From Linyphia triangularis (Eukaryota; Arthropoda; Arachnida; Araneae; Linyphiidae), in assembly GCA_963978545.1 (NCBI GenBank), contig CAXBTE010000018.1, positions 176,001 to 240,000 of the forward strand: a stretch of DNA of 64,000 nt, written 5' to 3'. Positions 44,744-59,069 of this stretch are shown here, piece after piece. Numbering within the stretch: position 1 is the first letter of the stretch; the number at the start of each line of letters is the position of its first letter. The notes beneath the pieces are model-generated. The model made no database searches and had not been told where the DNA came from. It was given only the letters and a program-made list of their open reading frames with translations. A program made the translations under genes and the position numbers.

Positions 44744-47561
44744 ATGACTCTAAAATAGAATTTCAATATTTCCTTGCATGCTGCACTTGGGTGTCCCCTG
44801 GAGAAATTTACCTAAGTCGCAAATATCTCTAGATTGATTTCTAACATCTTCATATATACAGGGTCGTCATAATTAAAGTGATGGTTCTCAGCGTGATCTA
44901 TTTGCGAAATTAGCGCCACATTTTGTTTGAAGATTAAACAAGAAGAGGGACCGCAGGATTACGAGAAAAAAGACTTCTGTTCCCAAAGTAACTGTGTAGT
45001 AAAAAATGAGAGTTTTAAGAAATACAGAATCAATACTGAAATGAAATAACCTTTTTACTTAGCTCGCTTAACGACTTTATGCAAGCTCGAAATAGCAACA
45101 AATTTAAAAAGCGAAAAATTAACATAAATAGTGATAAAGTCTCTTCATCTGCAAATTCACTGTGTCCCAGAGAAAGCAGCAGCAGCAGAAGTTAAATCGA
45201 ATTTCCCATTGCATCCTTTGACACAGTGCGAGTTTCTTGTTCTTGTGTCGCTTTAGCATACACTCCAACTGCTACGGAATTTCCGTAGTTGCTACGGAAA
45301 TTAGTTGTAAACTACGGAATTACGGACGTATAGCAAAAAAACTACGGATCGGAATGAAATCGCTGTAAATATCATTTTGCTCGATTTCCCGCTCAATATT
45401 TTCCGCACTTTTAAGAAGACGCAAAAAAATAATAATAATTTCCTCTCCTCTCCTTGAAAAGGAGGACGATCGTTTTGTCGAAGTGACGTCACGTCACATT
45501 TCGTATATTTTTTTGTGCGAAGCGAAGTGAGTTAAATAAAATAGTTTGAAGAAGAAAAACTTGAACCGTGATCGTGATCCAAATTTTCAAAGCGCATCAG
45601 ATCAGATTTCGAATTGTTTTTAATACATGAACGTGATTATAATGGATTGTTATTTAAAATGACCTAATCTGGCTTCCGATGTGGAAAAGCCATGCAAGAA
45701 GAGGACAAATAATCAAAGATTTCGAGATTTTTAAGCATTTAAAAAAGATTTGACGAGCATTTAAAAAGGATATTTCCGTTCGGACATGCGAAATCGCGAT
45801 GTCTTATTAAATTAAAGCTTGGCGTCCACTAGAGTTAAACAGTGCAGAGCAGAGCGGAGTGGATTCGAGCCAAATTACAAGTCTGTCAACGTCCATTGTA
45901 GCACGAGCCTCCTGCTACAGTAGACGTTGGCAGCCTTGTAATTGGCTCTTGTCCACTCCGCTCTGCACTGCTCTGCACTGTTCAACTATAGTGGACGCCA
46001 AGCTTTAGGGTAATGTTTTTTGTAATTTACCTGTTGCCAATTCGTTTTTAAAAGACAGATTTATATTTAAAATTAAATATCACAGGAATTCATTAAAAAT
46101 CCCGGATTATATCCGATTTAAAAAAAAAAATAAAAACTTAGGTAGGTTGTGAAAAGTTCTTAACATTCATTATATCAATTTTACACTATTATAAATTTCA
46201 GTGGTTTTGGAAGTGGGGAGACGCGTGGGTATGTTCTTGAAAAGTGAGGGGACGCGTCACCCCGCGTCTACCCACACTTATACCACTGGCCACCCTGGGC
46301 ATATAGCTATTCATGGCTTGTCTTAAGGAAGGTTTCATTGGATTAGAAGAGGCTACATTGTGGGTAGATTTCATTGGAAATTTTTTAAACACGGGATAAA
46401 ACATGCTAGAAGCGCAAAATTTCGCCACTTTGTTTTCTTAAAAGGCAGAATGTAAGACATTTCAGAACCAACCCATGATTCTCTTAATTTTCAAAGTTCA
46501 TTATTAGTAAGGATCCACATCCGGGAGATTCCATTTCGTATTCCAGTGAACCTGAATACATGTAAGAGTCAATTTCCCCCCCCCCCCCATAAACAGGATT
46601 ACATTATAATGAAGTAAAATAACGAACCTCTTTTTGTCTGTGAAAAGAATAATTTATAAGCGCGTTATTATTATATATTTTAACTGCAATTTTTAATATT
46701 CAAATTGGATTCCTCGAAAAGTATTTATTACGAGTTAAAATAGGCAATTTATTTTCAAACATCTGAACAACGTGTATAGAAATCAACAATTTTAAATTTG
46801 CAAAAGCGGTTTTTAACATCTTGTTTTTTTAATCGATTAATAAAATGTTGTTTCGCTCCATATTAAAGAGATAACCATAGTATCATTGATTTGTGTACGA
46901 TTCGATTTCAAGTTGCTGCGATTAGTTTCCAAGTTTGAATTAAAACTGAACATTTTATCATCCTTTTTTAAATCTTTCAAATTTGTTTTGTTTGTCCACA
47001 ATCACTTACTAGTTTATAGGATTGTTTCAATCCTACTTAAATCCCTTTATCCTAAGAGACGTGGCAAACTACTTATGCTTCGATAAAAATGGGCACTTTA
47101 TCCTGATTATATTCAGATTATTTTGAGATAATGTTTGATATTTTTTTTTTAAATAAATAAAATAGTTATTTCGATCAGGAAACAGTTTTTCTATAACTAA
47201 ATTTCTCAAGCCTTGAATGGAAAAGTGAGGTTTAATAATTATGCGAAAATATGTCCTTTGTCTTTTATGTGGCGGCATCATCCCTCATTGAGCTTATTGT
47301 TACACCTCTCTCTTTTTTATATACTACGCGTGCTCTAATAGTACCATGGTAAATGTCAAGGTTTTAAGAGTTATCAATTACCCCGCGTAATCATTGTTTT
47401 TGCTTTTTAATGTAATCAAAACTTAACAAGATGTGTATTGCATTTGAAATAAGGTTGGTTTTCTTAAGTACCCAAGTTTTTTTTAAATTATAAATGCTAC
47501 TACCACCACTACATTATTTTTAGTACAAATACATAAAAGCACGGGAAATGCTGCTAAAGTT

Positions 47562-47769
47562 AAGATCATACTTCATAGGATCATTTCTATAGTATGATTA
47601 GCGTGTTCACTCACCGAACATCGCAGAAAACCCAACCACGATGATGTGAGATGGGGCTTCTGCCTGAGCGTGAAAGCGGCGAATCAACTGCTTGTCGGTT
47701 GCTTTGCCATTGATGATCGCACCTTTCTTTATTGTAAAGAGAGGATGGCAGGAACTCGATCTGAGTGGT
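47562..47769 (+). ncRNA. U3: U3 snoRNA, unit I
   Basis: Common sequence; intact PSE at 47502-47510. Confidence 0.97.
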
Positions 47770-49373
47770 CTAATTAATAAAAGATAAACATTCATTTGGG
47801 GCGAAGCTCTAGAAATTTGCTTTTCAACTTCGTCCCGTAGTGTTGACAAAGATTGCGTTGTTAGTCAAGAATTTTAAAATTCCCGGTGCCATTTTAGTAA
47901 AAGTAGTCGTTTTCACACTCACTGATTGAAATAATAAGTCGCAGATAGATATGACATTTGCTGCAATGACGGTTCAACTAGAAAGACGCAAATGGCTTGA
48001 ACAAAGCTTATAAGGGATCAGACGATTTCGTTGACTTTTTATTTTGGTGTGGCAACAATTGAACACTAGAGGACGCTGCATACGGAAAGATCTCTTGAGT
48101 TTGCTTTGCCATGATTTACAGGCATATGCGAGCCAATTGAAATGAAAATATTCAACTGGACTTGATATCAGTTTTAGAACATGGAATTTTTGACATTCGC
48201 TCTTTCTTTGTCCCTAACTGATGGTGCTTGACAACTTTTTCCAGGCTTCCGGTATTATTTGCCATATTGAAAAAGTGATAAAATAGGGTATATTTGAAAA
48301 ACATTGGACTTTAGGAGAAGTTACATTTTAGGATTCTCTTACTACCTGTTTAAATTTTGAACGGACCTTCTTTTCTTTTTTTAGAGTCTGATCGAAATGA
48401 GAGAATTGTTGTTTGGAGCTCTTTGGATGGAAATTTAACAGGCGCATCTTGACCGAAATTTCAGAAATAGGGGAAACATCTTAGATGGAAAATTACTTCA
48501 TTTATTTGTTATTAAGTCTGAATTTAAAACTGCTATTCTCGTACTATGTATCTAAATTAACTTGGCAAGTATTGGCTCATAAACGATTTAAATATTCAAT
48601 AACTTTTGTAATGAATGACGAGGTGAATATTACATTACTTCTGAAATTTTGCATGCCCACCACCTTCCCGGCCTTCAAATTGCATTCGTCTCTCTCAAAA
48701 GCAAAACGTATCCTATTGGAGTTGATTTGCAGTACATGTTGGAAAATGCATATCAGCAATTTGAGAACTTTCGCTGGAACAACAGCGCCAAATTCGCCTG
48801 TGGTGGCTGAAAGTTGAATTCTTTATCTCTTCCAAACTTCGAGTTCTCTTCGTTTGAGAAGGTATGTGAACCAATATTGGTCGTGATTTGCCAGTTTTTA
48901 TGCAGAGAGGGCGAAAGACTGCCCGTTCAATTTGAATCACGTTATTGACATTGCAACAGAAACTGCAATAAAAAAGTTACGTATACTTTACTTCATTTAT
49001 TAAAGAAATAATACTTATCCGAAGGTTTTAAATTATCCATTTCAATTTAAATGACTTTTTTTGAAGATGTAGTTTTGTATTACATGGCTGTAAGGTGAGA
49101 ACTTGGCGTAAACTTTTGCTTAACCACATGATTGCAAAGTAGTACATGGCTTGTCCAAAGTAAAGACAGAAAAAGAAAGAAAAAAAAAATGAATGCCAAA
49201 ATGTGATGATTGTATTTCTACCAAAGAGAAATGAAGTGTTTTGTAGCTAGAGAGTAATAATATCACAAGTCGTACTTAGAAAAGCTGCACAAGTGTAAAA
49301 AGGCACTATCCATCAACCACCACTTTTAAAGTAACTCCATTTAATATTTAAACACGACTTTCCATGTCTCGTT

Positions 49374-49517
49374 AGCTTTGCGCAGAGGCAGGGTCATAGC
49401 CAATGAGGTTCTACCGAGGCGTGACTATTGCTAGTTGAAAACTTTTCCCAATACCCCGCCATGTGGACGTGAAATACCGTCCGCAAAGGCAATTTTTGGA
49501 AACCTCTTCGGAGGTTT
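49374..49517 (+). ncRNA. U4: U4 snRNA, unit I (G19 variant)
   Basis: G at U4 base 19 (49392); otherwise the common sequence. Confidence 0.97.
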
Positions 49518-52338
49518 ATGACTCTAAAATAGAATTTCAATATTTCCTTGCATGCTGCACTTGGGTGTCCCCTGGAGAAATTTACCTAAGTCGCAAATAT
49601 CTCTAGATTGATTTCTAACATCTTCATATATACAGGGTCGTCATAATTAAAGTGATGGTTCTCAGCGTGATCTATTTGCGAAATTAGCGCCACATTTTGT
49701 TTGAAGATTAAACAAGAAGAGGGACCGCAGGATTACGAGAAAAAAGACTTCTGTTCCCAAAGTAACTGTGTAGTAAAAAATGAGAGTTTTAAGAAATACA
49801 GAATCAATACTGAAATGAAATAACCTTTTTACTTAGCTCGCTTAACGACTTTATGCAAGCTCGAAATAGCAACAAATTTAAAAAGCGAAAAATTAACATA
49901 AATAGTGATAAAGTCTCTTCATCTGCAAATTCACTGTGTCCCAGAGAAAGCAGCAGCAGCAGAAGTTAAATCGAATTTCCCATTGCATCCTTTGACACAG
50001 TGCGAGTTTCTTGTTCTTGTGTCGCTTTAGCATACACTCCAACTGCTACGGAATTTCCGTAGTTGCTACGGAAATTAGTTGTAAACTACGGAATTACGGA
50101 CGTATAGCAAAAAAACTACGGATCGGAATGAAATCGCTGTAAATATCATTTTGCTCGATTTCCCGCTCAATATTTTCCGCACTTTTAAGAAGACGCAAAA
50201 AAATAATAATAATTTCCTCTCCTCTCCTTGAAAAGGAGGACGATCGTTTTGTCGAAGTGACGTCACGTCACATTTCGTATATTTTTTTGTGCGAAGCGAA
50301 GTGAGTTAAATAAAATAGTTTGAAGAAGAAAAACTTGAACCGTGATCGTGATCCAAATTTTCAAAGCGCATCAGATCAGATTTCGAATTGTTTTTAATAC
50401 ATGAACGTGATTATAATGGATTGTTATTTAAAATGACCTAATCTGGCTTCCGATGTGGAAAAGCCATGCAAGAAGAGGACAAATAATCAAAGATTTCGAG
50501 ATTTTTAAGCATTTAAAAAAGATTTGACGAGCATTTAAAAAGGATATTTCCGTTCGGACATGCGAAATCGCGATGTCTTATTAAATTAAAGCTTGGCGTC
50601 CACTAGAGTTAAACAGTGCAGAGCAGAGCGGAGTGGATTCGAGCCAAATTACAAGTCTGTCAACGTCCATTGTAGCACGAGCCTCCTGCTACAGTAGACG
50701 TTGGCAGCCTTGTAATTGGCTCTTGTCCACTCCGCTCTGCACTGCTCTGCACTGTTCAACTATAGTGGACGCCAAGCTTTAGGGTAATGTTTTTTGTAAT
50801 TTACCTGTTGCCAATTCGTTTTTAAAAGACAGATTTATATTTAAAATTAAATATCACAGGAATTCATTAAAAATCCCGGATTATATCCGATTTAAAAAAA
50901 AAAATAAAAACTTAGGTAGGTTGTGAAAAGTTCTTAACATTCATTATATCAATTTTACACTATTATAAATTTCAGTGGTTTTGGAAGTGGGGAGACGCGT
51001 GGGTATGTTCTTGAAAAGTGAGGGGACGCGTCACCCCGCGTCTACCCACACTTCTACCACTGGCCACCCTGGGCATATAGCTATTCATGGCTTGTCTTAA
51101 GGAAGGTTTCATTGGATTAGAAGAGGCTACATTGTGGGTAGATTTCATTGGAAATTTTTTAAACACGGGATAAAACATGCTAGAAGCGCAAAATTTCGCC
51201 ACTTTGTTTTCTTAAAAGGCAGAATGTAAGACATTTCAGAACCAACCCATGATTCTCTTAATTTTCAAAGTTCATTATTAGTAAGGATCCACATCCGGGA
51301 GATTCCATTTCGTATTCCAGTGAACCTGAATACATGTAAGAGGCAATTTAACCCCCCCCCCCCCCATAAACAGGATTACATTATAATGAAGTAAAATAAC
51401 GAACCTCTTTTTGTCTGTGAAAAGAATAATTTATAAGCGCGTTATTATTATATATTTTAACTGCAATTTTTAATATTCAAATTGGATTCCTCGAAAAGTA
51501 TTTATTACGAGTTAAAATAGGCAATTTATTTTCAAACATCTGAACAACGTGTATAGAAATCAACAATTTTAAATTTGCAAAAGCGGTTTTTAACATCTTG
51601 TTTTTTTAATCGATTAATAAAATGTTGTTTCGCTCCATATTAAAGAGATAACCATAGTATCATTGATTTGTGTACGATTCGATTTCAAGTTGCTGCGATT
51701 AGTTTCCAAGTTTGAATTAAAACTGAACATTTTATCATCCTTTTTTAAATCTTTCAAATTTGTTTTGTTTGTCCACAATCACTTACTAGTTTATAGGATT
51801 GTTTCAATCCTACTTAAATCCCTTTATCCTAAGAGACGTGGCAAACTACTTATGCTTCGATAAAAATGGGCACTTTATCCTGATTATATTCAGATTATTT
51901 TGAGATAATGTTTGATATTTTTTTTTTAAATAAATAAAATAGTTATTTCGATCAGGAAACAGTTTTTCTATAACTAAATTTCTCAAGCCTTGAATGGAAA
52001 AGTGAGGTTTAATAATTATGCGAAAATATGTCCTTTGTCTTTTATGTGGCGGCATCATCCCTCATTGAGCTTATTGTTACACCTCTCTCTTTTTTATATA
52101 CTACGCGTGCTCTAATAGTACCATGGTAAATGTCAAGGTTTTAAGAGTTATCAATTACCCCGCGTAATCATTGTTTTTGCTTTTTAATGTAATCAAAACT
52201 TAACAAGATGTGTATTGCATTTGAAATAAGGTTGGTTTTCTTAAGTACCCAAGTTTTTTTTAAATTATAAATGCTACTACCACCACTACATTATTTTTAG
52301 TACAAATACATAAAAGCACGGGAAATGCTGCTAAAGTT

Positions 52339-52546
52339 AAGATCATACTTCATAGGATCATTTCTATAGTATGATTAGCGTGTTCACTCACCGAACATCG
52401 CAGAAAACCCAACCACGATGATGTGAGATGGGGCTTCTGCCTGAGCGTGAAAGCGGCGAATCAACTGCTTGTCGGTTGCTTTGCCATTGATGATCGCACC
52501 TTTCTTTATTGTAAAGAGAGGATGGCAGGAACTCGATCTGAGTGGT
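52339..52546 (+). ncRNA. U3: U3 snoRNA, unit J
   Basis: Common sequence; intact PSE at 52279-52287. Confidence 0.97.
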
Positions 52547-54150
52547 CTAATTAATAAAAGATAAACATTCATTTGGGGCGAAGCTCTAGAAATTTGCTTT
52601 TCAACTTCGTCCCGTAGTGTTGACAAAGATTGCGTTGTTAGTCAAGAATTTTAAAATTCCCGGTGCCATTTTAGTAAAAGTAGTCGTTTTCACACTCACT
52701 GATTGAAATAATAAGTCGCAGATAGATATGACATTTGCTGCAATGACGGTTCAACTAGAAAGACGCAAATGGCTTGAACAAAGCTTATAAGGGATCAGAC
52801 GATTTCGTTGACTTTTTATTTTGGTGTGGCAACAATTGAACACTAGAGGACGCTGCATACGGAAAGATCTCTTGAGTTTGCTTTGCCATGATTTACAGGC
52901 ATATGCGAGCCAATTGAAATGAAAATATTCAACTGGACTTGATATCAGTTTTAGAACATGGAATTTTTGACATTCGCTCTTTCTTTGTCCCTAACTGATG
53001 GTGCTTGACAACTTTTTCCAGGCTTCCGGTATTATTTGCCATATTGAAAAAGTGATAAAATAGGGTATATTTGAAAAACATTGGACTTTAGGAGAAGTTA
53101 CATTTTAGGATTCTCTTACTACCTGTTTAAATTTTGAACGGACCTTCTTTTCTTTTTTTAGAGTCTGATCGAAATGAGAGAATTGTTGTTTGGAGCTCTT
53201 TGGATGGAAATTTAACAGGCGCATCTTGACCGAAATTTCAGAAATAGGGGAAACATCTTAGATGGAAAATTACTTCATTTATTTGTTATTAAGTCTGAAT
53301 TTAAAACTGCTATTCTCGTACTATGTATCTAAATTAACTTGGCAAGTATTGGCTCATAAACGATTTAAATATTCAATAACTTTTGTAATGAATGACGAGG
53401 TGAATATTACATTACTTCTGAAATTTTGCATGCCCACCACCTTCCCGGCCTTCAAATTGCATTCGTCTCTCTCAAAAGCAAAACGTATCCTATTGGAGTT
53501 GATTTGCAGTACATGTTGGAAAATGCATATCAGCAATTTGAGAACTTTCGCTGGAACAACAGCGCCAAATTCGCCTGTGGTGGCTGAAAGTTGAATTCTT
53601 TATCTCTTCCAAACTTCGAGTTCTCTTCGTTTGAGAAGGTATGTGAACCAATATTGGTCGTGATTTGCCAGTTTTTATGCAGAGAGGGCGAAAGACTGCC
53701 CGTTCAATTTGAATCACGTTATTGACATTGCAACAGAAACTGCAATAAAAAAGTTACGTATACTTTACTTCATTTATTAAAGAAATAATACTTATCCGAA
53801 GGTTTTAAATTATCCATTTCAATTTAAATGACTTTTTTTGAAGATGTAGTTTTGTATTACATGGCTGTAAGGTGAGAACTTGGCGTAAACTTTTGCTTAA
53901 CCACATGATTGCAAAGTAGTACATGGCTTGTCCAAAGTAAAGACAGAAAAAGAAAGAAAAAAAAAATGAATGCCAAAATGTGATGATTGTATTTCTACCA
54001 AAGAGAAATGAAGTGTTTTGTAGCTAGAGAGTAATAATATCACAAGTCGTACTTAGAAAAGCTGCACAAGTGTAAAAAGGCACTATCCATCAACCACCAC
54101 TTTTAAAGTAACTCCATTTAATATTTAAACACGACTTTCCATGTCTCGTT

Positions 54151-54294
54151 AGCTTTGCGCAGAGGCAGTGTCATAGCCAATGAGGTTCTACCGAGGCGTG
54201 ACTATTGCTAGTTGAAAACTTTTCCCAATACCCCGCCATGTGGACGTGAAATACCGTCCGCAAAGGCAATTTTTGGAAACCTCTTCGGAGGTTT
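54151..54294 (+). ncRNA. U4: U4 snRNA, unit J
   Basis: Common form with T at base 19; PSE at 54093-54101. Confidence 0.97.
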
Positions 54295-57113
54295 ATGACT
54301 CTAAAATAGAATTTCAATATTTCCTTGCATGCTGCACTTGGGTGTCCCCTGGAGAAATTTACCTAAGTCGCAAATATCTCTAGATTGATTTCTAACATCT
54401 TCATATATACAGGGTCGTCATAATTAAAGTGATGGTTCTCAGCGTGATCTATTTGCGAAATTAGCGCCACATTTTGTTTGAAGATTAAACAAGAAGAGGG
54501 ACCGCAGGATTACGAGAAAAAAGACTTCTGTTCCCAAAGTAACTGTGTAGTAAAAAATGAGAGTTTTAAGAAATACAGAATCAATACTGAAATGAAATAA
54601 CCTTTTTACTTAGCTCGCTTAACGACTTTATGCAAGCTCGAAATAGCAACAAATTTAAAAAGCGAAAAATTAACATAAATAGTGATAAAGTCTCTTCATC
54701 TGCAAATTCACTGTGTCCCAGAGAAAGCAGCAGCAGCAGAAGTTAAATCGAATTTCCCATTGCATCCTTTGACACAGTGCGAGTTTCTTGTTCTTGTGTC
54801 GCTTTAGCATACACTCCAACTGCTACGGAATTTCCGTAGTTGCTACGGAAATTAGTTGTAAACTACGGAATTACGGACGTATAGCAAAAAAACTACGGAT
54901 CGGAATGAAATCGCTGTAAATATCATTTTGCTCGATTTCCCGCTCAATATTTTCCGCACTTTTAAGAAGACGCAAAAAAATAATAATAATTTCCTCTCCT
55001 CTCCTTGAAAAGGAGGACGATCGTTTTGTCGAAGTGACGTCACGTCACATTTCGTATATTTTTTTGTGCGAAGCGAAGTGAGTTAAATAAAATAGTTTGA
55101 AGAAGAAAAACTTGAACCGTGATCGTGATCCAAATTTTCAAAGCGCATCAGATCAGATTTCGAATTGTTTTTAATACATGAACGTGATTATAATGGATTG
55201 TTATTTAAAATGACCTAATCCGGCTTCCGATGTGGAAAAGCCATGCAAGAAGAGGACAAATAATCAAAGATTTCGAGATTTTTAAGCATTTAAAAAAGAT
55301 TTGACGAGCATTTAAAAAGGATATTTCCGTTCGGACATGCGAAATCGCGATGTCTTATTAAATTAAAGCTTGGCGTCCACTAGAGTTAAACAGTGCAGAG
55401 CAGAGCGGAGTGGATTCGAGCCAAATTACAAGTCTGTCAACGTCCATTGTAGCACGAGCCTCCTGCTACAGTAGACGTTGGCAGCCTTGTAATTGGCTCT
55501 TGTCCACTCCGCTCTGCACTGCTCTGCACTGTTCAACTATAGTGGACGCCAAGCTTTAGGGTAATGTTTTTTGTAATTTACCTGTTGCCAATTCGTTTTT
55601 AAAAGACAGATTTATATTTAAAATTAAATATCACAGGAATTCATTAAAAATCCCGGATTATATCCGATTTAAAAAAAAAAAAAAAAACTTAGGTAGGTTG
55701 TGAAAAGTTCTTAACATTCATTATATCAATTTTACACTATTATAAATTTCAGTGGTTTTGGAAGTGGGGAGACGCGTGGGTATGTTCTTGAAAAGTGAGG
55801 GGACGCGTCACCCCGCGTCTACCCACACTTATACCACTGGCCACCCTGGGCATATAGCTATTCATGGCTTGTCTTAAGGAAGGTTTCATTGGATTAGAAG
55901 AGGCTACATTGTGGGTAGATTTCATTGGAAATTTTTTAAACACGGGATAAAACATGCTAGAAGCGCAAAATTTCGCCACTTTGTTTTCTTAAAAGGCAGA
56001 ATGTAAGACATTTCAGAACCAACCCATGATTCTCTTAATTTTCAAAGTTCATTATTAGTAAGGATCCACATCCGGGAGATTCCATTTCGTATTCCAGTGA
56101 ACCTGAATACATGTAAGAGGCAATTTCCCCCCCCCCCCCCATAAACAGGATTACATTATAATGAAGTAAAATAACGAACCTCTTTTTGTCTGTGAAAAGA
56201 ATAATTTATAAGCGCGTTATTATTATATATTTTAACTGCAATTTTTAATATTCAAATTGGATTCCTCGAAAAGTATTTATTACGAGTTAAAATAGGCAAT
56301 TTATTTTCAAACATCTGAACAACGTGTATAGAAATCAACAATTTTAAATTTGCAAAAGCGGTTTTTAACATCTTGTTTTTTTAATCGATTAATAAAATGT
56401 TGTTTCGCTCCATATTAAAGAGATAACCATAGTATCATTGATTTGTGTACGATTCGATTTCAAGTTGCTGCGATTAGTTTCCAAGTTTGAATTAAAACTG
56501 AACATTTTATCATCCTTTTTTAAATCTTTCAAATTTGTTTTGTTTGTCCACAATCACTTACTAGTTTATAGGATTGTTTCAATCCTACTTAAATCCCTTT
56601 ATCCTAAGAGACGTGGCAAACTACTTATGCTTCGATAAAAATGGGCACTTTATCCTGATTATATTCAGATTATTTTGAGATAATGTTTGATAATTTTTTT
56701 TTAAATAAATAAAATAGTTATTTCGATCAGGAAACAGTTTTTCTATAACTAAATTTCTCAAGCCTTGAATGGAAAAGTGAGGTTTAATAATTATGCGAAA
56801 ATATGTCCTTTGTCTTTTATGTGGCGGCATCATCCCTCATTGAGCTTATTGTTACACCTCTCTCTTTTTTATATACTACGCGTGCTCTAATAGTACCATG
56901 GTAAATGTCAAGGTTTTAAGAGTTATCAATTACCCCGCGTAATCATTGTTTTTGCTTTTTAATGTAATCAAAACTTAACAAGATGTGTATTGCATTTGAA
57001 ATAAGGTTGGTTTTCTTAAGTACCCAAGTTTTTTTTAAATTATAAATGCTACTACCACCACTACATTATTTTTAGTACAAATACATAAAAGCACGGGAAA
57101 TGCTGCTAAAGTT

Positions 57114-57321
57114 AAGATCATACTTCATAGGATCATTTCTATAGTATGATTAGCGTGTTCACTCACCGAACATCGCAGAAAACCCAACCACGATGATGTG
57201 AGATGGGGCTTCTGCCTGAGCGTGAAAGCGGCGAATCAACTGCTTGTCGGTTGCTTTGCCATTGATGATCGCACCTTTCTTTATTGTAAAGAGAGGATGG
57301 CAGGAACTCGATCTGAGTGGT
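57114..57321 (+). ncRNA. U3: U3 snoRNA, unit K
   Basis: Common sequence; intact PSE at 57054-57062. Confidence 0.97.
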
Positions 57322-58925
57322 CTAATTAATAAAAGATAAACATTCATTTGGGGCGAAGCTCTAGAAATTTGCTTTTCAACTTCGTCCCGTAGTGTTGACA
57401 AAGATTGCGTTGTTAGTCAAGAATTTTAAAATTCCCGGTGCCATTTTAGTAAAAGTAGTCGTTTTCACACTCACTGATTGAAATAATAAGTCGCAGATAG
57501 ATATGACATTTGCTGCAATGACGGTTCAACTAGAAAGACGCAAATGGCTTGAACAAAGCTTATAAGGGATCAGACGATTTCGTTGACTTTTTATTTTGGT
57601 GTGGCAACAATTGAACACTAGAGGACGCTGCATACGGAAAGATCTCTTGAGTTTGCTTTGCCATGATTTACAGGCATATGCGAGCCAATTGAAATGAAAA
57701 TATTCAACTGGACTTGATATCAGTTTTAGAACATGGAATTTTTGACATTCGCTCTTTCTTTGTCCCTAACTGATGGTGCTTGACAACTTTTTCCAGGCTT
57801 CCGGTATTATTTGCCATATTGAAAAAGTGATAAAATAGGGTATATTTGAAAAACATTGGACTTTAGGAGAAGTTACATTTTAGGATTCTCTTACTACCTG
57901 TTTAAATTTTGAACGGACCTTCTTTTCTTTTTTTAGAGTCTGATCGAAATGAGAGAATTGTTGTTTGGAGCTCTTTGGATGGAAATTTAACAGGCGCATC
58001 TTGACCGAAATTTCAGAAATAGGGGAAACATCTTAGATGGAAAATTACTTCATTTATTTGTTATTAAGTCTGAATTTAAAACTGCTATTCTCGTACTATG
58101 TATCTAAATTAACTTGGCAAGTATTGGCTCATAAACGATTTAAATATTCAATAACTTTTGTAATGAATGACGAGGTGAATATTACATTACTTCTGAAATT
58201 TTGCATGCCCACCACCTTCCCGGCCTTCAAATTGCATTCGTCTCTCTCAAAAGCAAAACGTATCCTATTGGAGTTGATTTGCAGTACATGTTGGAAAATG
58301 CATATCAGCAATTTGAGAACTTTCGCTGGAACAACAGCGCCAAATTCGCCTGTGGTGGCTGAAAGTTGAATTCTTTATCTCTTCCAAACTTCGAGTTCTC
58401 TTCGTTTGAGAAGGTATGTGAACCAATATTGGTCGTGATTTGCCAGTTTTTATGCAGAGAGGGCGAAAGACTGCCCGTTCAATTTGAATCACGTTATTGA
58501 CATTGCAACAGAAACTGCAATAAAAAAGTTACGTATACTTTACTTCATTTATTAAAGAAATAATACTTATCCGAAGGTTTTAAATTATCCATTTCAATTT
58601 AAATGACTTTTTTTGAAGATGTAGTTTTGTATTACATGGCTGTAAGGTGAGAACTTGGCGTAAACTTTTGCTTAACCACATGATTGCAAAGTAGTACATG
58701 GCTTGTCCAAAGTAAAGACAGAAAAAGAAAGAAAAAAAAAATGAATGCCAAAATGTGATGATTGTATTTCTACCAAAGAGAAATGAAGTGTTTTGTAGCT
58801 AGAGAGTAATAATATCACAAGTCGTACTTAGAAAAGCTGCACAAGTGTAAAAAGGCACTATCCATCAACCACCACTTTTAAAGTAACTCCATTTAATATT
58901 TAAACACGACTTTCCATGTCTCGTT

Positions 58926-59069
58926 AGCTTTGCGCAGAGGCAGTGTCATAGCCAATGAGGTTCTACCGAGGCGTGACTATTGCTAGTTGAAAACTTTTCC
59001 CAATACCCCGCCATGTGGACGTGAAATACCGTCCGCAAAGGCAATTTTTGGAAACCTCTTCGGAGGTTT
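58926..59069 (+). ncRNA. U4: U4 snRNA, unit K
   Basis: Common form with T at base 19; PSE at 58868-58876. Confidence 0.97.

Larger units (their letters stand above)
42788..47561 (+). repeat. U3-U4 tandem repeat unit H (4774 bp)
   Basis: Marker bases: U4 base 19 G, CTGG, T-interrupted poly(A), A in the CAGTGG element, GATATT. Private bases: GGCCTTTAAATTG near 43902 (others TTCAAATTG) and AAGAGTCAATTT near 46568 (others GAGGCAATTT). Confidence 0.97.
47562..52338 (+). repeat. U3-U4 tandem repeat unit I (4777 bp)
   Basis: Same marker haplotype as E, including TTAACC before the poly(C). It is the longest unit. Confidence 0.97.
52339..57113 (+). repeat. U3-U4 tandem repeat unit J (4775 bp)
   Basis: Same marker haplotype as C, F and K: U4 base 19 T, CCGG, uninterrupted poly(A), A in the CAGTGG element, GATAAT. 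Confidence 0.97.
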
